From Cyanobacteria bacterium M_surface_10_m1_298 (GTDB taxonomy: Bacteria > Cyanobacteriota > Cyanobacteriia > PCC-6307 > Cyanobiaceae), in the NCBI GenBank assembly GCA_016882485.1, contig VGPT01000001.1:28022-92021 (forward strand): DNA of 64,000 bases, given 5' to 3'. Below, one piece after another: positions 18,818 through 27,366 of this stretch. The notes under the pieces were generated by a model. It was not told where the DNA came from, did not search any database, and was given only the letters and a program-made list of their open reading frames with translations. Position 1 is the first letter of the stretch. Every line of letters starts with the position of its first letter. The translations under genes were made by a program, and so were the position numbers.

Positions 18818-20401
18818 TCAGAGCTGGATGTCCGCAGAGAACGTCGTGCGGGGCTCGCTGGAAAGCCCCAGGGTGAGGGAGCTGTCTTCAGTGCTCTCCA
18901 CGACGTTGTCGCTCAGCTCTGCGGCCTGCTGGGAGCCGAGCTCAGCGATCACATCGGCCACGATCTGCTCGGCCCGCTCCTGCTCATCAGCGCTAAAAGG
19001 CAGAACCGCAGCGTCGGCTGCTTCGTTCTCGAACTCGGGCAAACCGCTCTCCGCTGCCGCGTTCTCCGTGACGAGGTCAGGGGCAGGAGAGGCCTGAATC
19101 GCCGGAGGGGCGGGCATCTGAGGACGCACGATCCGCGGTGCCGGAGCCGTTCCACTGATCTGCTTCATCCAACCGCGGCGGGCCACCTCGTAGAGCACCA
19201 TCGCCGTGGCCACCGAAGCATTCAGGCTCGGGGTGGCACCGCGAAGGGGAATGCGCACCAGCTGATCGCAGTGCTTGCGGGTCAGCATCGAGAGACCGGA
19301 GCCCTCCGAGCCGGTGACGATCACCAGCGGACCATCGAGATCGGCATCGCTGAGGGACACGCTGCCTTCACCGGCCAAACCGATCACCCGATACCCCTCC
19401 TGCTTGAGGGTGTCGAGCGCCCGGTTGAGGTTGACCACCCGCGCCACGGGAAGGTGCTCCAGAGCACCAGCCGCCACCTTGGCGACGGAGCCGGTGAGAC
19501 CTGCGCTGCGGCGCTGCGGCAGCACCAGACCATGGGCGCCCAGGGCCTCGGCACTGCGCACAATCGCCCCGAGGTTGTGGGGATCGGTGATGCCGTCGAG
19601 GGCCATCAGCAAGGGGGGTTCGCCCAGAGCCTTGCAACCGTCAACCAGGGTGCCGAGATCGAGGGTGTCGGCGGCAGCCGCCTGCAAGACGATGCCCTGG
19701 TGCACCGCACCATCGGTCAGTTGACCGAGCCTGGCCCAGGTGACTTCCTCGACCAAAACGCCACCAGCCTTGGCCTCGCGCAGCAACTGCAGGAAACGCG
19801 GTTGAAAGCGCATCTCCGGAGTGCACCAGATGCGGTGAATCGGACGATCACTCTCCAGGGCCGCTTGGGCGGCATGGCGACCCCAGATCAGATCATCCGC
19901 TGGGGAGGCATTGAAACGCTCCGCCTCTCCGGCGGGAACTTCAACCGCGATGGGGCTACGACCCTGGGGGCGCTCGCGACGCTCATCCCGGCGATCATCA
20001 CGCCACTCGTCGCGGCGATCATCACGACGGTCATCGCGGCGCAGCTCACGGCCAGGGGCGCGGTAGGGACTGCGTCCGCCAGATGGGGCCTCGAAGCGAC
20101 GACCCTGGGGCCGCCCCTGGGGGCGGCCGGAGCGACGTTCAGGGCCGCTGGACCCTTCTGGCCGACGCTCAAAGCGCGGACGGCGCTCGCCTGCATCAGG
20201 ACGCTCGCGCCGCTCGCGGCGCTCCTCTCCCTCCGGATTCCATTCACCGCGGGGCCTGAACGGGCGCGCACCGGATCGGGGTGCGGGCCGGCCGCCAGCG
20301 CGGCCGGCAGGCCGGTCGGAGAAACGACCACCAGAGCGCGCTGGTTGGCCGGCACCGGAGCCCTGGCGTTGGTCCTTACGACGATCAAAACGGGGGCTCA
20401 T
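18818..20401 (-). CDS. rlmB: SpoU/TrmH-type 23S rRNA 2'-O-methyltransferase with long Arg-rich N-terminus
   Basis: The C-terminal half is an RlmB-like SPOUT enzyme: substrate-binding domain DDLIWGRHAAQAALESDRPIHR, then SPOUT motifs 1-3 (DPHNLGAIVRSAEALG near 275, VIVTGSEGSGLS near 355, RIPLRGATPSLNASVATAM near 375). RlmB methylates G2251 in the 23S P loop in E. coli. The first 155 residues are an unusual low-complexity extension of RG, RPQG and RRDDRR repeats, and the last 110 residues are an acidic tail; both should be disordered. Total length (527) is about twice a standard RlmB (about 245). The Arg-rich arm likely binds RNA, by inference. Confidence 0.88.
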   Translation of the reverse strand: MSPRFDRRKDQRQGSGAGQPARSGGRFSDRPAGRAGGRPAPRSGARPFRPRGEWNPEGEERRERRERPDAGERRPRFERRPEGSSGPERRSGRPQGRPQGRRFEAPSGGRSPYRAPGRELRRDDRRDDRRDEWRDDRRDERRERPQGRSPIAVEVPAGEAERFNASPADDLIWGRHAAQAALESDRPIHRIWCTPEMRFQPRFLQLLREAKAGGVLVEEVTWARLGQLTDGAVHQGIVLQAAAADTLDLGTLVDGCKALGEPPLLMALDGITDPHNLGAIVRSAEALGAHGLVLPQRRSAGLTGSVAKVAAGALEHLPVARVVNLNRALDTLKQEGYRVIGLAGEGSVSLSDADLDGPLVIVTGSEGSGLSMLTRKHCDQLVRIPLRGATPSLNASVATAMVLYEVARRGWMKQISGTAPAPRIVRPQMPAPPAIQASPAPDLVTENAAAESGLPEFENEAADAAVLPFSADEQERAEQIVADVIAELGSQQAAELSDNVVESTEDSSLTLGLSSEPRTTFSADIQL

Positions 20402-20421
20402 CGGTCTTCAGAAAAGGGTTA

Positions 20422-20886
20422 TCAGTCGGCGTCCTCGAGTTCTGCCAGCAGCTGGGCAAGGCGGCTGGGGTTCTGCAGAAAGAGCCAGCCCACCATTGTC
20501 TCAAATCCCGTCGCCCGCCCATACACACCAGCCTCTCCTCGGCGCGGTCCTCGGCCGGCGCGGTTGCGTCCACGCCGCACCAGCTCCAGCTCCTCTTCCC
20601 GCAGCAGACCACGCTGCTCGAGTCGCTCAAGGGCAGCCGCCTGGGCATCGGCCCTCACATCGGCAACGACCGCACGGTGCAGGTCTGCACTGCGGCCGGG
20701 TTGCCGGCAGCGCCGCAGCCGTTGATGCAGCTCCCAGACGGCATCTCCCAGCCAGGCCAACTGGAGCGGGCCCAGCTCCCCGGGCAATCCCGGGGGCTGA
20801 AGCTGGGCCAACCAGGCCCAAGCCTCAGGCGGCGATGGATCCGAGGGCGGTGTTGAGGTCAGGCTGGAGATGGAGGAACTCCTCAA
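20422..20886 (-). CDS. mrnC: Mini-ribonuclease III
   Basis: Mini-III is a dimeric RNase III catalytic domain without a dsRNA-binding domain; it matures 23S rRNA ends in Bacillus and many cyanobacteria. The 154-aa protein has the LAWLGDAVWELHQR motif near residue 43, an Arg-rich middle (LVRRGRNRAGRGPRR), and the family C-terminus YGRATGFETMVGWLFL. The start is TTG 20886, which overlaps the STAS gene by about 60 bases; no later ATG/GTG/TTG gives a complete first helix. It is next to a 23S rRNA methyltransferase gene, so both may act in large-subunit maturation. Confidence 0.85.
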   Translation of the reverse strand: MRSSSISSLTSTPPSDPSPPEAWAWLAQLQPPGLPGELGPLQLAWLGDAVWELHQRLRRCRQPGRSADLHRAVVADVRADAQAAALERLEQRGLLREEELELVRRGRNRAGRGPRRGEAGVYGRATGFETMVGWLFLQNPSRLAQLLAELEDAD

Positions 20887-21172
20887 GCCTTACCAGTTTC
20901 ACCGTCTGCACCACGCGGGCATTGCCCACCACCAGGAACTGGAGCTTCTGCTCGTTGCAGTGTTTGGCGAACTGCACGAGAGCCCCCAGACCGGAGGAGT
21001 CAATGAAATCGATCTTGCTGAGATCGATCACCAGAGGCTGGGGCGTACTGGTGAGGTGATCGTTGATGAAAGCGAGAAATTGCTTCTCGGAATAGGCGTC
21101 CAGCTGGCCGGTAAAGCTGAACAGCAGACAACCGTCTTGCTGTTCGAAGCCACCGCGCAGGGAGACGGTCAA
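20825..21172 (-). CDS. STAS-domain (anti-sigma-factor antagonist-like) protein
   Basis: A 115-aa single-domain STAS protein. The phosphorylatable-serine region is intact: VIDLSKIDFIDSSGLGALVQF, with DSSG near residue 58. Classical relatives (SpoIIAA, RsbV) bind anti-sigma kinases; in cyanobacteria STAS/PP2C systems also control pili and carbon signalling. No partner kinase or phosphatase lies nearby, so the pathway is unknown. The start is a TTG (MTVSLRGGFEQQDG). It overlaps the Mini-RNase III gene downstream. Confidence 0.88.
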   Translation of the reverse strand: MTVSLRGGFEQQDGCLLFSFTGQLDAYSEKQFLAFINDHLTSTPQPLVIDLSKIDFIDSSGLGALVQFAKHCNEQKLQFLVVGNARVVQTVKLVRLEEFLHLQPDLNTALGSIAA

Positions 21173-21284
21173 TCGCTGCAGATCAGTGATGGCTCCTGAC
21201 CTCTGACGTCACGGGCGATCGCAGTGTAGTGACGGTTTCGGCAATGGGCAGGACCGCAACAAAGTGCGATCGATCTCCTGCAGC

Positions 21285-22430
21285 TCAGACGCGGCGCTCG
21301 GCCATCAGAGCGGCGAAACGACCGAAATGGTGATCGGCATCGTGGGGGCCAGGACTGGCTTCCGGGTGGTACTGCACACCGAAGATCGGCCGCTGGCGAT
21401 GGGCGAACGCCGCCACGGTGCGGTCATTGAGATTGAGATGCGTGACCTCCATCTGATCGGCGGGAAGCGTGGTGGCGTCGAGGGCAAAGCCATGGTTCTG
21501 GCTGGTGATCTCCACCACGCCGGTGCTGCCGCAGGGATGGTTCAGGCCGCGATGGCCGTAGCCGAGCTTGAAGGTGCTGCCCCCCAAGGCCAGGCCGAGA
21601 ATCTGGTGACCGAGGCAAATGCCGAAGAGGGGCAGCTGCTCCTGATTGACCAGGCCCTTGGCCAGGGCAATCCCACTGCTGACCGCGGCTGGATCCCCGG
21701 GACCATTGGAGAGGAACACCCCCTCTGGATCGAGGGCCAGAACCTGCTCGAGCGTGGCATCGGCCGGGAGCACAGTGACGGCACAACCGTGGGCCACAAG
21801 CCGCTCAAGGATGGCGCGCTTGATGCCGAAATCGATCGCCACGACGCGATAGGGAGCGGATGGGTTGTTCTGAAGCCTCTGGTCGAAGCCGGCAGGGCAG
21901 AGCTTGTCCCAGGTGTAGGGGGTCTCAGTGCTAACGGTCTGGGCCAGGTTGAGCCCAGCCATCGAGGGCATGGCTCGCACCTGCTCCAGGAGCTGCTGGG
22001 GGGAGGTGCCATCGGTGCTGATCGCTCCGTTGATGGCCCCTCCGTCACGCAGGTGGCGAACCAACGAGCGGGTATCCACCCCAGAGATCCCCACCACGTT
22101 GTGGCTCTGGAGCCACGACTCCAGTGTGGCTTCCATGCGCCAATTGCTGGCAACGGGCGCCAGCTGCCGTGCAATCACCCCGCGCACGTGGGGAGCATCG
22201 GCCTCCTGATCGGCCGCGTTGATGCCGGTGTTGCCCAGTTCCGGATAAGTGAAGGTGACCAACTGCCCCGCGTAGCTGGGATCGGTCATCACCTCCTGAT
22301 AACCGGTCATGCCGGTGTTAAACACCACTTCACCCAGGGCGGTGCCCTTGGCGCCAAACGCTTCTCCCCGCAGCACAAGGCCATCGGCCAGCACCAGAAC
22401 TGCGGCGGTCGGGATGGAGGCAGTCGTCAT
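21285..22430 (-). CDS. carA: Carbamoyl-phosphate synthase small subunit
   Basis: Glutaminase subunit that passes ammonia to CarB for pyrimidine and arginine synthesis. The protein (381 aa from ATG 22430) has the N-terminal domain with [19 protein letters not shown] and a class I glutamine amidotransferase domain with the catalytic Cys in [17 protein letters not shown] and the His-Glu pair in [10 protein letters not shown]. An alternative ATG at 22442 adds MMAA. I prefer 22430 because a TAGGCA hexamer overlapping the trpD stop ends 24 bases before it, the same spacing seen at other promoters here. carB is not in the window. Confidence 0.95.
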   Translation of the reverse strand: MTTASIPTAAVLVLADGLVLRGEAFGAKGTALGEVVFNTGMTGYQEVMTDPSYAGQLVTFTYPELGNTGINAADQEADAPHVRGVIARQLAPVASNWRMEATLESWLQSHNVVGISGVDTRSLVRHLRDGGAINGAISTDGTSPQQLLEQVRAMPSMAGLNLAQTVSTETPYTWDKLCPAGFDQRLQNNPSAPYRVVAIDFGIKRAILERLVAHGCAVTVLPADATLEQVLALDPEGVFLSNGPGDPAAVSSGIALAKGLVNQEQLPLFGICLGHQILGLALGGSTFKLGYGHRGLNHPCGSTGVVEITSQNHGFALDATTLPADQMEVTHLNLNDRTVAAFAHRQRPIFGVQYHPEASPGPHDADHHFGRFAALMAERRV

Positions 22431-22453
22431 GGCCGCCATCATCCCGTAAGGGG

Positions 22454-22459
22454 TGCCTA
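22454..22459 (-). promoter_or_regulatory. Possible internal -10 (TAGGCA) of carA in the trpD stop codon
   Basis: On the minus strand the trpD TAG stop is also the TAG of TAGGCA within the palindromic CCTAGG core. It ends 24 bases before carA ATG 22430, matching the spacing of the TGCCTAGGNT promoters elsewhere in the window. This could give carA a promoter independent of trpD. Confidence 0.3.
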
Positions 22460-23485
22460 GGGAAGGGCCGCGCGCAGGGTCTCCAGTCGCTCCCAGGCCG
22501 CTCCCGTCTCGAGCGCCTGCAGCGCCATCGGCAGGGCACTCTCCACCGAGTCACTCAGCCCTGCCGCCCAGATCACCAAAGCGGTGTTCAAGGCCACAAC
22601 ATCGCGCTGAGCGGCGGTGCCGCGACCCCGCAGTACTGCTTCAAGGATGCTGGCGTTGGTCTGGAGGTCACCCCCCACCAGGGCCTCCAGCGGGGCCAAC
22701 TCCAGCCCAAGGGCCGATGGCTCGAGCCGCTGGCGGCTCACCTCTCCATCGCAGATCAGGCGCAGTTCACTGGCGCCCGACAAAGAGGCCTCATCGAGAC
22801 CTCCATCCCCGAAGACCACCACCCCGCGGCGAAGACCCAGGCGACAGAGCGCCTCCCCCATGGGATCCAGCAGATCGGCCGCTCCCACCCCTAACACCTG
22901 GAAATCAGGCTGAAGCGGGTTGACCAGCGGACCCAACAAGTTGAACACCGTGCGAATCCCCAGGGACCGCCGCAGGGGCGCAAGCCCCACCAGGGCCGGA
23001 TGCCAGCCCGGTGCGAAGAGAAACGTGACTCCGGTCTGCGGCAGAACACCCACCACGGCAGCAGCGGGAGCCTGCAGGTTCAACCCCACGGCCTCCAACA
23101 CATCGGCGGATCCAACCTTGCCGCTGGCGCTGCGGTTGCCATGCTTCGCCACATGGGCTCCACAGGCGGCGGCGGTGAAGGCCACGGCCGTGGAGATGTT
23201 GAAGGTGTTGGCCCCATCACCTCCGGTGCCACAGGTATCCACCAGGGGCAGATCCGGCCTCGGGCAGGGCAGTGGAGCCGCAACCCGCAGCACCCCGGCC
23301 ATCGCCGCCAGCTCCTCACCATTGAGTCCCTTGGCACGCAGCGCTGCCAGCAGGGCTCCGGTAAGAACGGGCTCAATCTGCTCGGAGAGCCAACCCTCCA
23401 TCAGGGCTGTGGCCTGGGGGCCATCAAGGGAGTCTCCCCGCAGCAACTGCTCCAACAGGGAAGACCAGGGGGACGAGGCAGCCAT
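22457..23485 (-). CDS. trpD: Anthranilate phosphoribosyltransferase
   Basis: Transfers phosphoribose from PRPP to anthranilate in tryptophan synthesis. The 342-aa protein has the N-terminal helical domain ([16 protein letters not shown]), the PRPP loop [17 protein letters not shown] near residue 86, the [19 protein letters not shown] motif, and the acidic metal-binding motif GDGGLDEAS near residue 228. All expected motifs are present. It precedes carA on the same strand; trpD and carA have no pathway link beyond amino-acid and nucleotide supply. Confidence 0.96.
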   Translation of the reverse strand: MAASSPWSSLLEQLLRGDSLDGPQATALMEGWLSEQIEPVLTGALLAALRAKGLNGEELAAMAGVLRVAAPLPCPRPDLPLVDTCGTGGDGANTFNISTAVAFTAAACGAHVAKHGNRSASGKVGSADVLEAVGLNLQAPAAAVVGVLPQTGVTFLFAPGWHPALVGLAPLRRSLGIRTVFNLLGPLVNPLQPDFQVLGVGAADLLDPMGEALCRLGLRRGVVVFGDGGLDEASLSGASELRLICDGEVSRQRLEPSALGLELAPLEALVGGDLQTNASILEAVLRGRGTAAQRDVVALNTALVIWAAGLSDSVESALPMALQALETGAAWERLETLRAALP

Positions 23486-23533
23486 GGAGAAGAAACAGTG
23501 CTGGGAAGGAACAGCTGATGGCGTAGAGGGAGA

Positions 23534-23848
23534 TCAGGGCGTGTCCTGATCGGCTGTATCGAAGCCCGAGCCCACGGCCTGATCAGCCACCTCAGCGCCG
23601 GGTCGGAAACCTGCGGACCAGATGCTGCGACAACGCTGGTTCAACTGGTCCTGGCTCAGACCCCAGAGACGCAGGGTCTTGCCTAGATCGTCCTGAAGAT
23701 CCATAGCACCCGGGAAGCCCGTGTAACGCATCAACAGGCGTCCAATCTCCACCAGATCCGCGTCGGTGGGCAGCTCAGTGGCCAGAAGCCGATCCACCAG
23801 TTCCCGATCGGTGGCGTAAAGGGGATGGACCTGCTGATCCTCAGCCAT
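23534..23848 (-). CDS. DUF3288 family protein
   Basis: A 104-aa cyanobacterial protein of unknown function. The pattern HPLYATDRELVDRLLATELPTDADLVEIGRLLMRYTGFPGAMDLQDDL matches DUF3288, a short all-helical family; the C-terminus is a Gly/Ala/Asp-rich tail. ATG 23848 (MAEDQQVHPLY) gives the normal family N-terminus; ATG 23860 is also possible, while the ORF-track start adds an unlikely Cys-rich leader. It is divergent from the ABC exporter, with a shared control region of about 95 bases. Confidence 0.75.
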   Translation of the reverse strand: MAEDQQVHPLYATDRELVDRLLATELPTDADLVEIGRLLMRYTGFPGAMDLQDDLGKTLRLWGLSQDQLNQRCRSIWSAGFRPGAEVADQAVGSGFDTADQDTP

Positions 23849-23912
23849 GGGAGCTGACATGCACTGGCAACAGGCTCCCATCTTCAAGGCAGAAACGGGG
23901 CATCGTGACCAC

Positions 23913-23922
23913 TGCCTAGGTT
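23913..23922 (+). promoter_or_regulatory. Promoter motif TGCCTAGGTT upstream of the ABC exporter
   Basis: TAGGTT is a TAnnnT-type -10 ending 22 bases before the exporter ATG at 23944. The preceding TGCC is identical to that of three other sites in the window. Confidence 0.5.
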
Positions 23923-23943
23923 GGCGAGACCTTGCATTGATTC

Positions 23944-25704
23944 ATGGCGGCCATCCGCTTCGGCCTGATCCAGCGCTACCTGCGTCCTTACCGCCGCACG
24001 GTGCTGCTTGGGATTGCCGCTCTGGTGGTCGTCAACCTGTTGAGCGTCACCATCCCCCTGATGGTTCGAGGGGTGATCGATGACCTCCAGGACGGCTTCA
24101 CCTATCAAGATGTGATCCGGCAGGCGGCCATCATCGTGGCCCTAGCCACGGCGATGGGAGCTGTGCGCCTGGTGTCACGGATGCTGGTCTTCGGGGTCGG
24201 CCGCCAGGTCGAGGCCAACCTCAAGCAGCAGATTTTTGACCAGATGCTCCGCCAGGAGCCTGGCTGGGTGCAGAGCACCGGCAGCGGAGAGGTGATCAGC
24301 CGAGCCACCAGCGACGTGGAGAACGTGCGAAGGCTGCTGGGATTCGCCGTCCTGAGCCTGACCAACACCGCTCTGGCCTATGCACTCACCCTGCCGGCGA
24401 TGCTGGCAATCGATCCTTTGCTGAGCCTCGCCGCCGTTGGCCTGTATCCGCTGATGCTGGTCACCGTGAGGCTGTTTGGCGGTCGGATGATGCGCCAGCA
24501 ACGTCGCCAACAGGAGGCCCTGGCCCAACTGAGCGATCTGATCCAGGAGGACCTCTCCGGCATCAGCGCCATCAAGATCTACGGGCAGGAACGCACGGAG
24601 CGCACTGCGTTCGAGAGCAGAAATCGGCGTTACCGCGATGACGCCCTGCAGCTGGCGCGAACCCGCAGCACGCTGTTCCCTCTGCTGGAGGGGATCTCCT
24701 CCATCAGCCTGCTGCTGTTGCTGGCCCTTGGCAGTGGTCAGCTGGCCAACGGGCGGCTTTCCATCGGGGATCTGGTGGCCCTGATCCTCTATGTGGAGCG
24801 CCTGGTGTTCCCCACCGCCCTGCTGGGCTTCACGTTGAACACCTTTCAGACCGGTCAGGTGAGTCTGGAGAGGGTGGAAGACCTCCTGCGCCGCCAGCCT
24901 CTGATCCAGTCACCCCCGCAGCCCCAATCGGTTCCAAAGCGCCAAGGAAGCCGCGCGGCCTCTGTGGAAGCCCGCAACCTCTGCCTGCGCTATCCCGACG
25001 CTGAACGCAACACCCTGGAGGGGGTGAGCTTCCAGCTCAAGCCGGGAGAACTGGTGGCCCTAGTGGGTCCTGTCGGCTGCGGCAAGACCAGCCTGGCCCG
25101 GGCCCTGGGACGGATGGTTCCGGTGCCTGAAGGGCAACTCTTCCTCGATGGCGTTGATGTCACCAAGCTGGAACTCTCCGATCTGCGGCAGCAGGTGGCT
25201 CTGGTGCCCCAGGAGGGTTACCTCTTCACCGCAACCCTGGCTGACAACCTCCGCTACGGCGAACCGGAGGCCAGTCAGGAGCGAGTCGAGAACGCCGCTC
25301 AGCAAGCGCGGTTGGCCAGTGACGTGCGGGGATTCCCCGATGGATACAGCACCCTGGTGGGAGAGCGGGGGATCACCCTGAGCGGCGGGCAGCGCCAGCG
25401 CACAGCCCTGGGTCGAGCCCTTCTGGTGGAGGCCCCCCTGCTGGTGCTCGACGATGCCCTAGCCAGCGTGGACAACAACACCGCCGCCGACATCCTCCGC
25501 TCGATCCGAGGTCAGCAGGACCGCACGATTTTGATGATCAGCCACCAACTCTCCGCCGCCGCCGCCTGCGACCGGATCCTGGTGCTCGATGAGGGCCGCC
25601 TGGTGCAGCAGGGCCATCACAGTGAACTGGTGCAACAGAGCGGCACCTACCGCAGGCTCTGGGAGCGGGAACAGGCGGAGGAGCAGCTGCGGCGGGCCGC
25701 CTGA
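23944..25704 (+). CDS. ABC exporter, fused permease and ATPase
   Basis: A 586-aa half-transporter that should dimerise: six membrane helices with the ABC_membrane type 1 fold in residues 1-310, then a nucleotide-binding domain. The ATPase has Walker A GPVGCGKTS near residue 377, the signature LSGGQRQR near 480 and Walker B LLVLDDALASVD near 500, in which the usual catalytic Glu is Asp (LDD). This substitution, with the LASVD D-loop, is typical of MdlA/MdlB-like and some heterodimeric exporters. No partner half-transporter is adjacent. Substrate (lipid, peptide or drug) cannot be told. Confidence 0.92.
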   Translation: MAAIRFGLIQRYLRPYRRTVLLGIAALVVVNLLSVTIPLMVRGVIDDLQDGFTYQDVIRQAAIIVALATAMGAVRLVSRMLVFGVGRQVEANLKQQIFDQMLRQEPGWVQSTGSGEVISRATSDVENVRRLLGFAVLSLTNTALAYALTLPAMLAIDPLLSLAAVGLYPLMLVTVRLFGGRMMRQQRRQQEALAQLSDLIQEDLSGISAIKIYGQERTERTAFESRNRRYRDDALQLARTRSTLFPLLEGISSISLLLLLALGSGQLANGRLSIGDLVALILYVERLVFPTALLGFTLNTFQTGQVSLERVEDLLRRQPLIQSPPQPQSVPKRQGSRAASVEARNLCLRYPDAERNTLEGVSFQLKPGELVALVGPVGCGKTSLARALGRMVPVPEGQLFLDGVDVTKLELSDLRQQVALVPQEGYLFTATLADNLRYGEPEASQERVENAAQQARLASDVRGFPDGYSTLVGERGITLSGGQRQRTALGRALLVEAPLLVLDDALASVDNNTAADILRSIRGQQDRTILMISHQLSAAAACDRILVLDEGRLVQQGHHSELVQQSGTYRRLWEREQAEEQLRRAA

Positions 25705-25781
25705 GGTCAACGTTCTGATAAGGAGCCAGACAACTCCGCCACCCGTGGCTTAGCTGACAGAACTGCTGCCCAGGGCCACCC

Positions 25782-26045
25782 ATGCTGAACGGCACGACCT
25801 ATCGCCTTCGCTGCACCCTCACCTTCGGTGACATCTATGGCCAGATCCTGATTTGGATGGCCGTGATTTTTGTCAGCCTGGCCGCAGGTCTGGCGCTGAT
25901 GGGCACCAGCAAACCACTGGTGGCACTGCTGGGGGTCGGCTTGATCCTGGTGCTCTCGCTGCCGTTTTTGCTCTTCGCCTTCACCACCACCCTCCTCAAT
26001 CACATTGCCCTGGATCCCTCCGCTGGACAGGGGCCCACTGCCTAG
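25782..26045 (+). CDS. Small two-helix membrane protein
   Basis: An 87-aa protein I do not recognise. After a polar N-terminus (LNGTTYRLRCTLTFGDIYG) come two long hydrophobic segments (ILIWMAVIFVSLAAGLALMG and LVALLGVGLILVLSLPFLLFAFTTTLL) and a short polar tail. It begins 77 bases after the ABC exporter on the same strand; a shared transcript is possible. Cyanobacterial genomes carry many such conserved small membrane proteins without assigned function. Confidence 0.65.
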   Translation: MLNGTTYRLRCTLTFGDIYGQILIWMAVIFVSLAAGLALMGTSKPLVALLGVGLILVLSLPFLLFAFTTTLLNHIALDPSAGQGPTA

Positions 26046-26048
26046 GCT
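26039..26048 (+). promoter_or_regulatory. Promoter motif TGCCTAGGCT upstream of msrA
   Basis: TAGGCT ends 22 bases before the GTG at 26070 and sits at the very end of the preceding gene (TAG is its stop codon). It supports the GTG as the real msrA start. Confidence 0.45.
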
Positions 26049-26069
26049 CCAGCGAGTTAAAGGCTTCTG

Positions 26070-26828
26070 GTGTTCGGACTGTTTCAGGGCATGACTGGCT
26101 CCAAATCCACCCTGGTGTCACCTGAGGCGGCTCTACCGGGGCGCTCCACACCGATCCGCACCGCAGAACGGCATGCGGTGCTCGGCACCGCCCTCAAAGC
26201 ACCGCTGAGCACCAGCCAGCAGGAAGCTCTCTTCGGCTGCGGCTGCTTCTGGGGTGCGGAGAAAGGATTCTGGAGACTCCCCGGGGTGATCACCACCGCC
26301 GTGGGCTACGCGGGCGGATTCACCCCGAACCCCAGTTATGAGGAAGTCTGCTCCGGCCGCACCGGCCACACCGAAGTGGTGCGGGTGGTCTGGGATCGCA
26401 ATGCCATCGATTTCAGCGACCTGCTGAAGCTCTTCTGGGAATGCCACAACCCCACCCAGGGCATGGCTCAAGGCAATGACACCGGCACCCAATACCGCTC
26501 CGCGATTTACGTCAATGACGCCGACCTGCTCGAGCGCGCCATCGCCTCAAGAGATCGCTACCAAACGCTGCTGAATGCTGCAGGTGGTGGAGCCATCACC
26601 ACGGAGATCGGCGATCGGCAGTCGTTCTTCTTCGCCGAGGACTACCACCAGCAATATCTGGCGCGGCCCGGGAGCCGCCCTTACTGCTCGGCACAACCCC
26701 AGGGCGTTCTGCTCGATGAGCAATGGGAAGGCTGTTCCTTCAAGCTTCCGAGCCATGTGTGGTCGCATTACGACTGGAGCATCAGCCACTGCGTGCTGCG
26801 CGGGGACAACAGTCCGATTGCCCTCTGA
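26070..26828 (+). CDS. msrA: Peptide-methionine (S)-S-oxide reductase MsrA
   Basis: Repairs methionine-S-sulfoxide in oxidised proteins. The 252-aa protein has the active-site motif ALFGCGCFWGAEKGFWRLPG near residue 55 (catalytic Cys within GCFW), then VGYAGGFTPNPSYEEVCSGRTGHTE and NPTQGMAQGNDTGTQYRS, all MsrA hallmarks. Recycling cysteines are present toward the C-terminus (CSAQPQG, GCSFKL). The GTG start at 26070 (MFGLFQGM) fits a promoter motif 22 bases upstream. About 45 N-terminal residues precede the core, as in other picocyanobacterial MsrA proteins. Confidence 0.93.
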   Translation: MFGLFQGMTGSKSTLVSPEAALPGRSTPIRTAERHAVLGTALKAPLSTSQQEALFGCGCFWGAEKGFWRLPGVITTAVGYAGGFTPNPSYEEVCSGRTGHTEVVRVVWDRNAIDFSDLLKLFWECHNPTQGMAQGNDTGTQYRSAIYVNDADLLERAIASRDRYQTLLNAAGGGAITTEIGDRQSFFFAEDYHQQYLARPGSRPYCSAQPQGVLLDEQWEGCSFKLPSHVWSHYDWSISHCVLRGDNSPIAL

Positions 26829-26866
26829 GGGTCGCGCTGTGAGCCGTCATCTGTGATCATCCCGTC

Positions 26867-27163
26867 GTGATCCACCTTCTTGCCCTGGTACTGGCGCAGG
26901 CGATGCAGTCACCCTGGTGGGAGGACTACGCCATCAAGGACAGATATCTCTGCAACGACAAGGGCACACTCCTGCTGGAGCGCAATCAGTCCCAGGCTTC
27001 CTTGATCACTGGTCGCTTCCGGCGCACGTTCTTCCGCCAGAACACCAGCGAGCCAGATCTTCGCTACTCCAGTGATGGCATGGATCTGATCCTCCGGGGT
27101 GATGAGCTCACCCTGGAGCAACTGCCAATGCGGATGCAATGTCAACGGGTTGATCAGGTCTGA
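26867..27163 (+). CDS. Small hypothetical protein, possibly exported
   Basis: A 98-aa protein starting at GTG (MIHLLALVLAQAMQS), a short hydrophobic N-terminus that could be a weak signal peptide or just a buried helix. The rest is a compact beta-rich sequence with two cysteines (YLCNDKGTLLLERN and MQCQRVDQV) that could pair. The pattern of a first-strand Cys, hydrophobic strands and a last-strand Cys loosely recalls MliC-type lysozyme inhibitors, but the similarity is too weak to call. Its stop overlaps the next start as TGATG. Confidence 0.6.
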   Translation: MIHLLALVLAQAMQSPWWEDYAIKDRYLCNDKGTLLLERNQSQASLITGRFRRTFFRQNTSEPDLRYSSDGMDLILRGDELTLEQLPMRMQCQRVDQV

Positions 27164-27354
27164 TGAATCCTCTTCCCGATCGCACGGTGATCGTTGGCAT
27201 CCTCGCCACCGTGGGCTTGGTCTTTGCTGTGGTGTTCTGGTTTGTGCGCCTGGCACCGTCTGTCGAGCCCCCGATGCTCTGGAAGGAGCAGCCAACCCTG
27301 GAGGCCCCTGGCAAGGCGCCAACGAGCCTCAGCAAACCTGGCTCTCTGATCTGA
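27163..27354 (+). CDS. Small single-pass membrane protein
   Basis: A 63-aa protein with one N-terminal membrane helix (RTVIVGILATVGLVFAVVFWFV) and a Pro/Glu-rich soluble tail. It starts on the last base of the preceding gene (TGATG), indicating translational coupling. Not recognised; size and form resemble small cyanobacterial proteins that accompany membrane complexes. Confidence 0.6.
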   Translation: MNPLPDRTVIVGILATVGLVFAVVFWFVRLAPSVEPPMLWKEQPTLEAPGKAPTSLSKPGSLI

Positions 27355-27366
27355 GGGGCAACATCG

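Noticed and set aside
19960-20050. Tandem DNA repeat as a non-coding satellite
   Set aside because: It is in frame and encodes the RRDD-type arm of the methyltransferase; copies differ at third positions.
18779-20725. 648-aa plus-strand ORF in the track
   Set aside because: It is antisense to the RlmB-type and Mini-RNase III genes, has low-complexity Arg/His/Gly composition and no motif. Long antisense frames are expected at this GC content.
21264-22460. 398-aa plus-strand ORF
   Set aside because: Antisense to carA; the carA glutaminase motifs are on the other strand.
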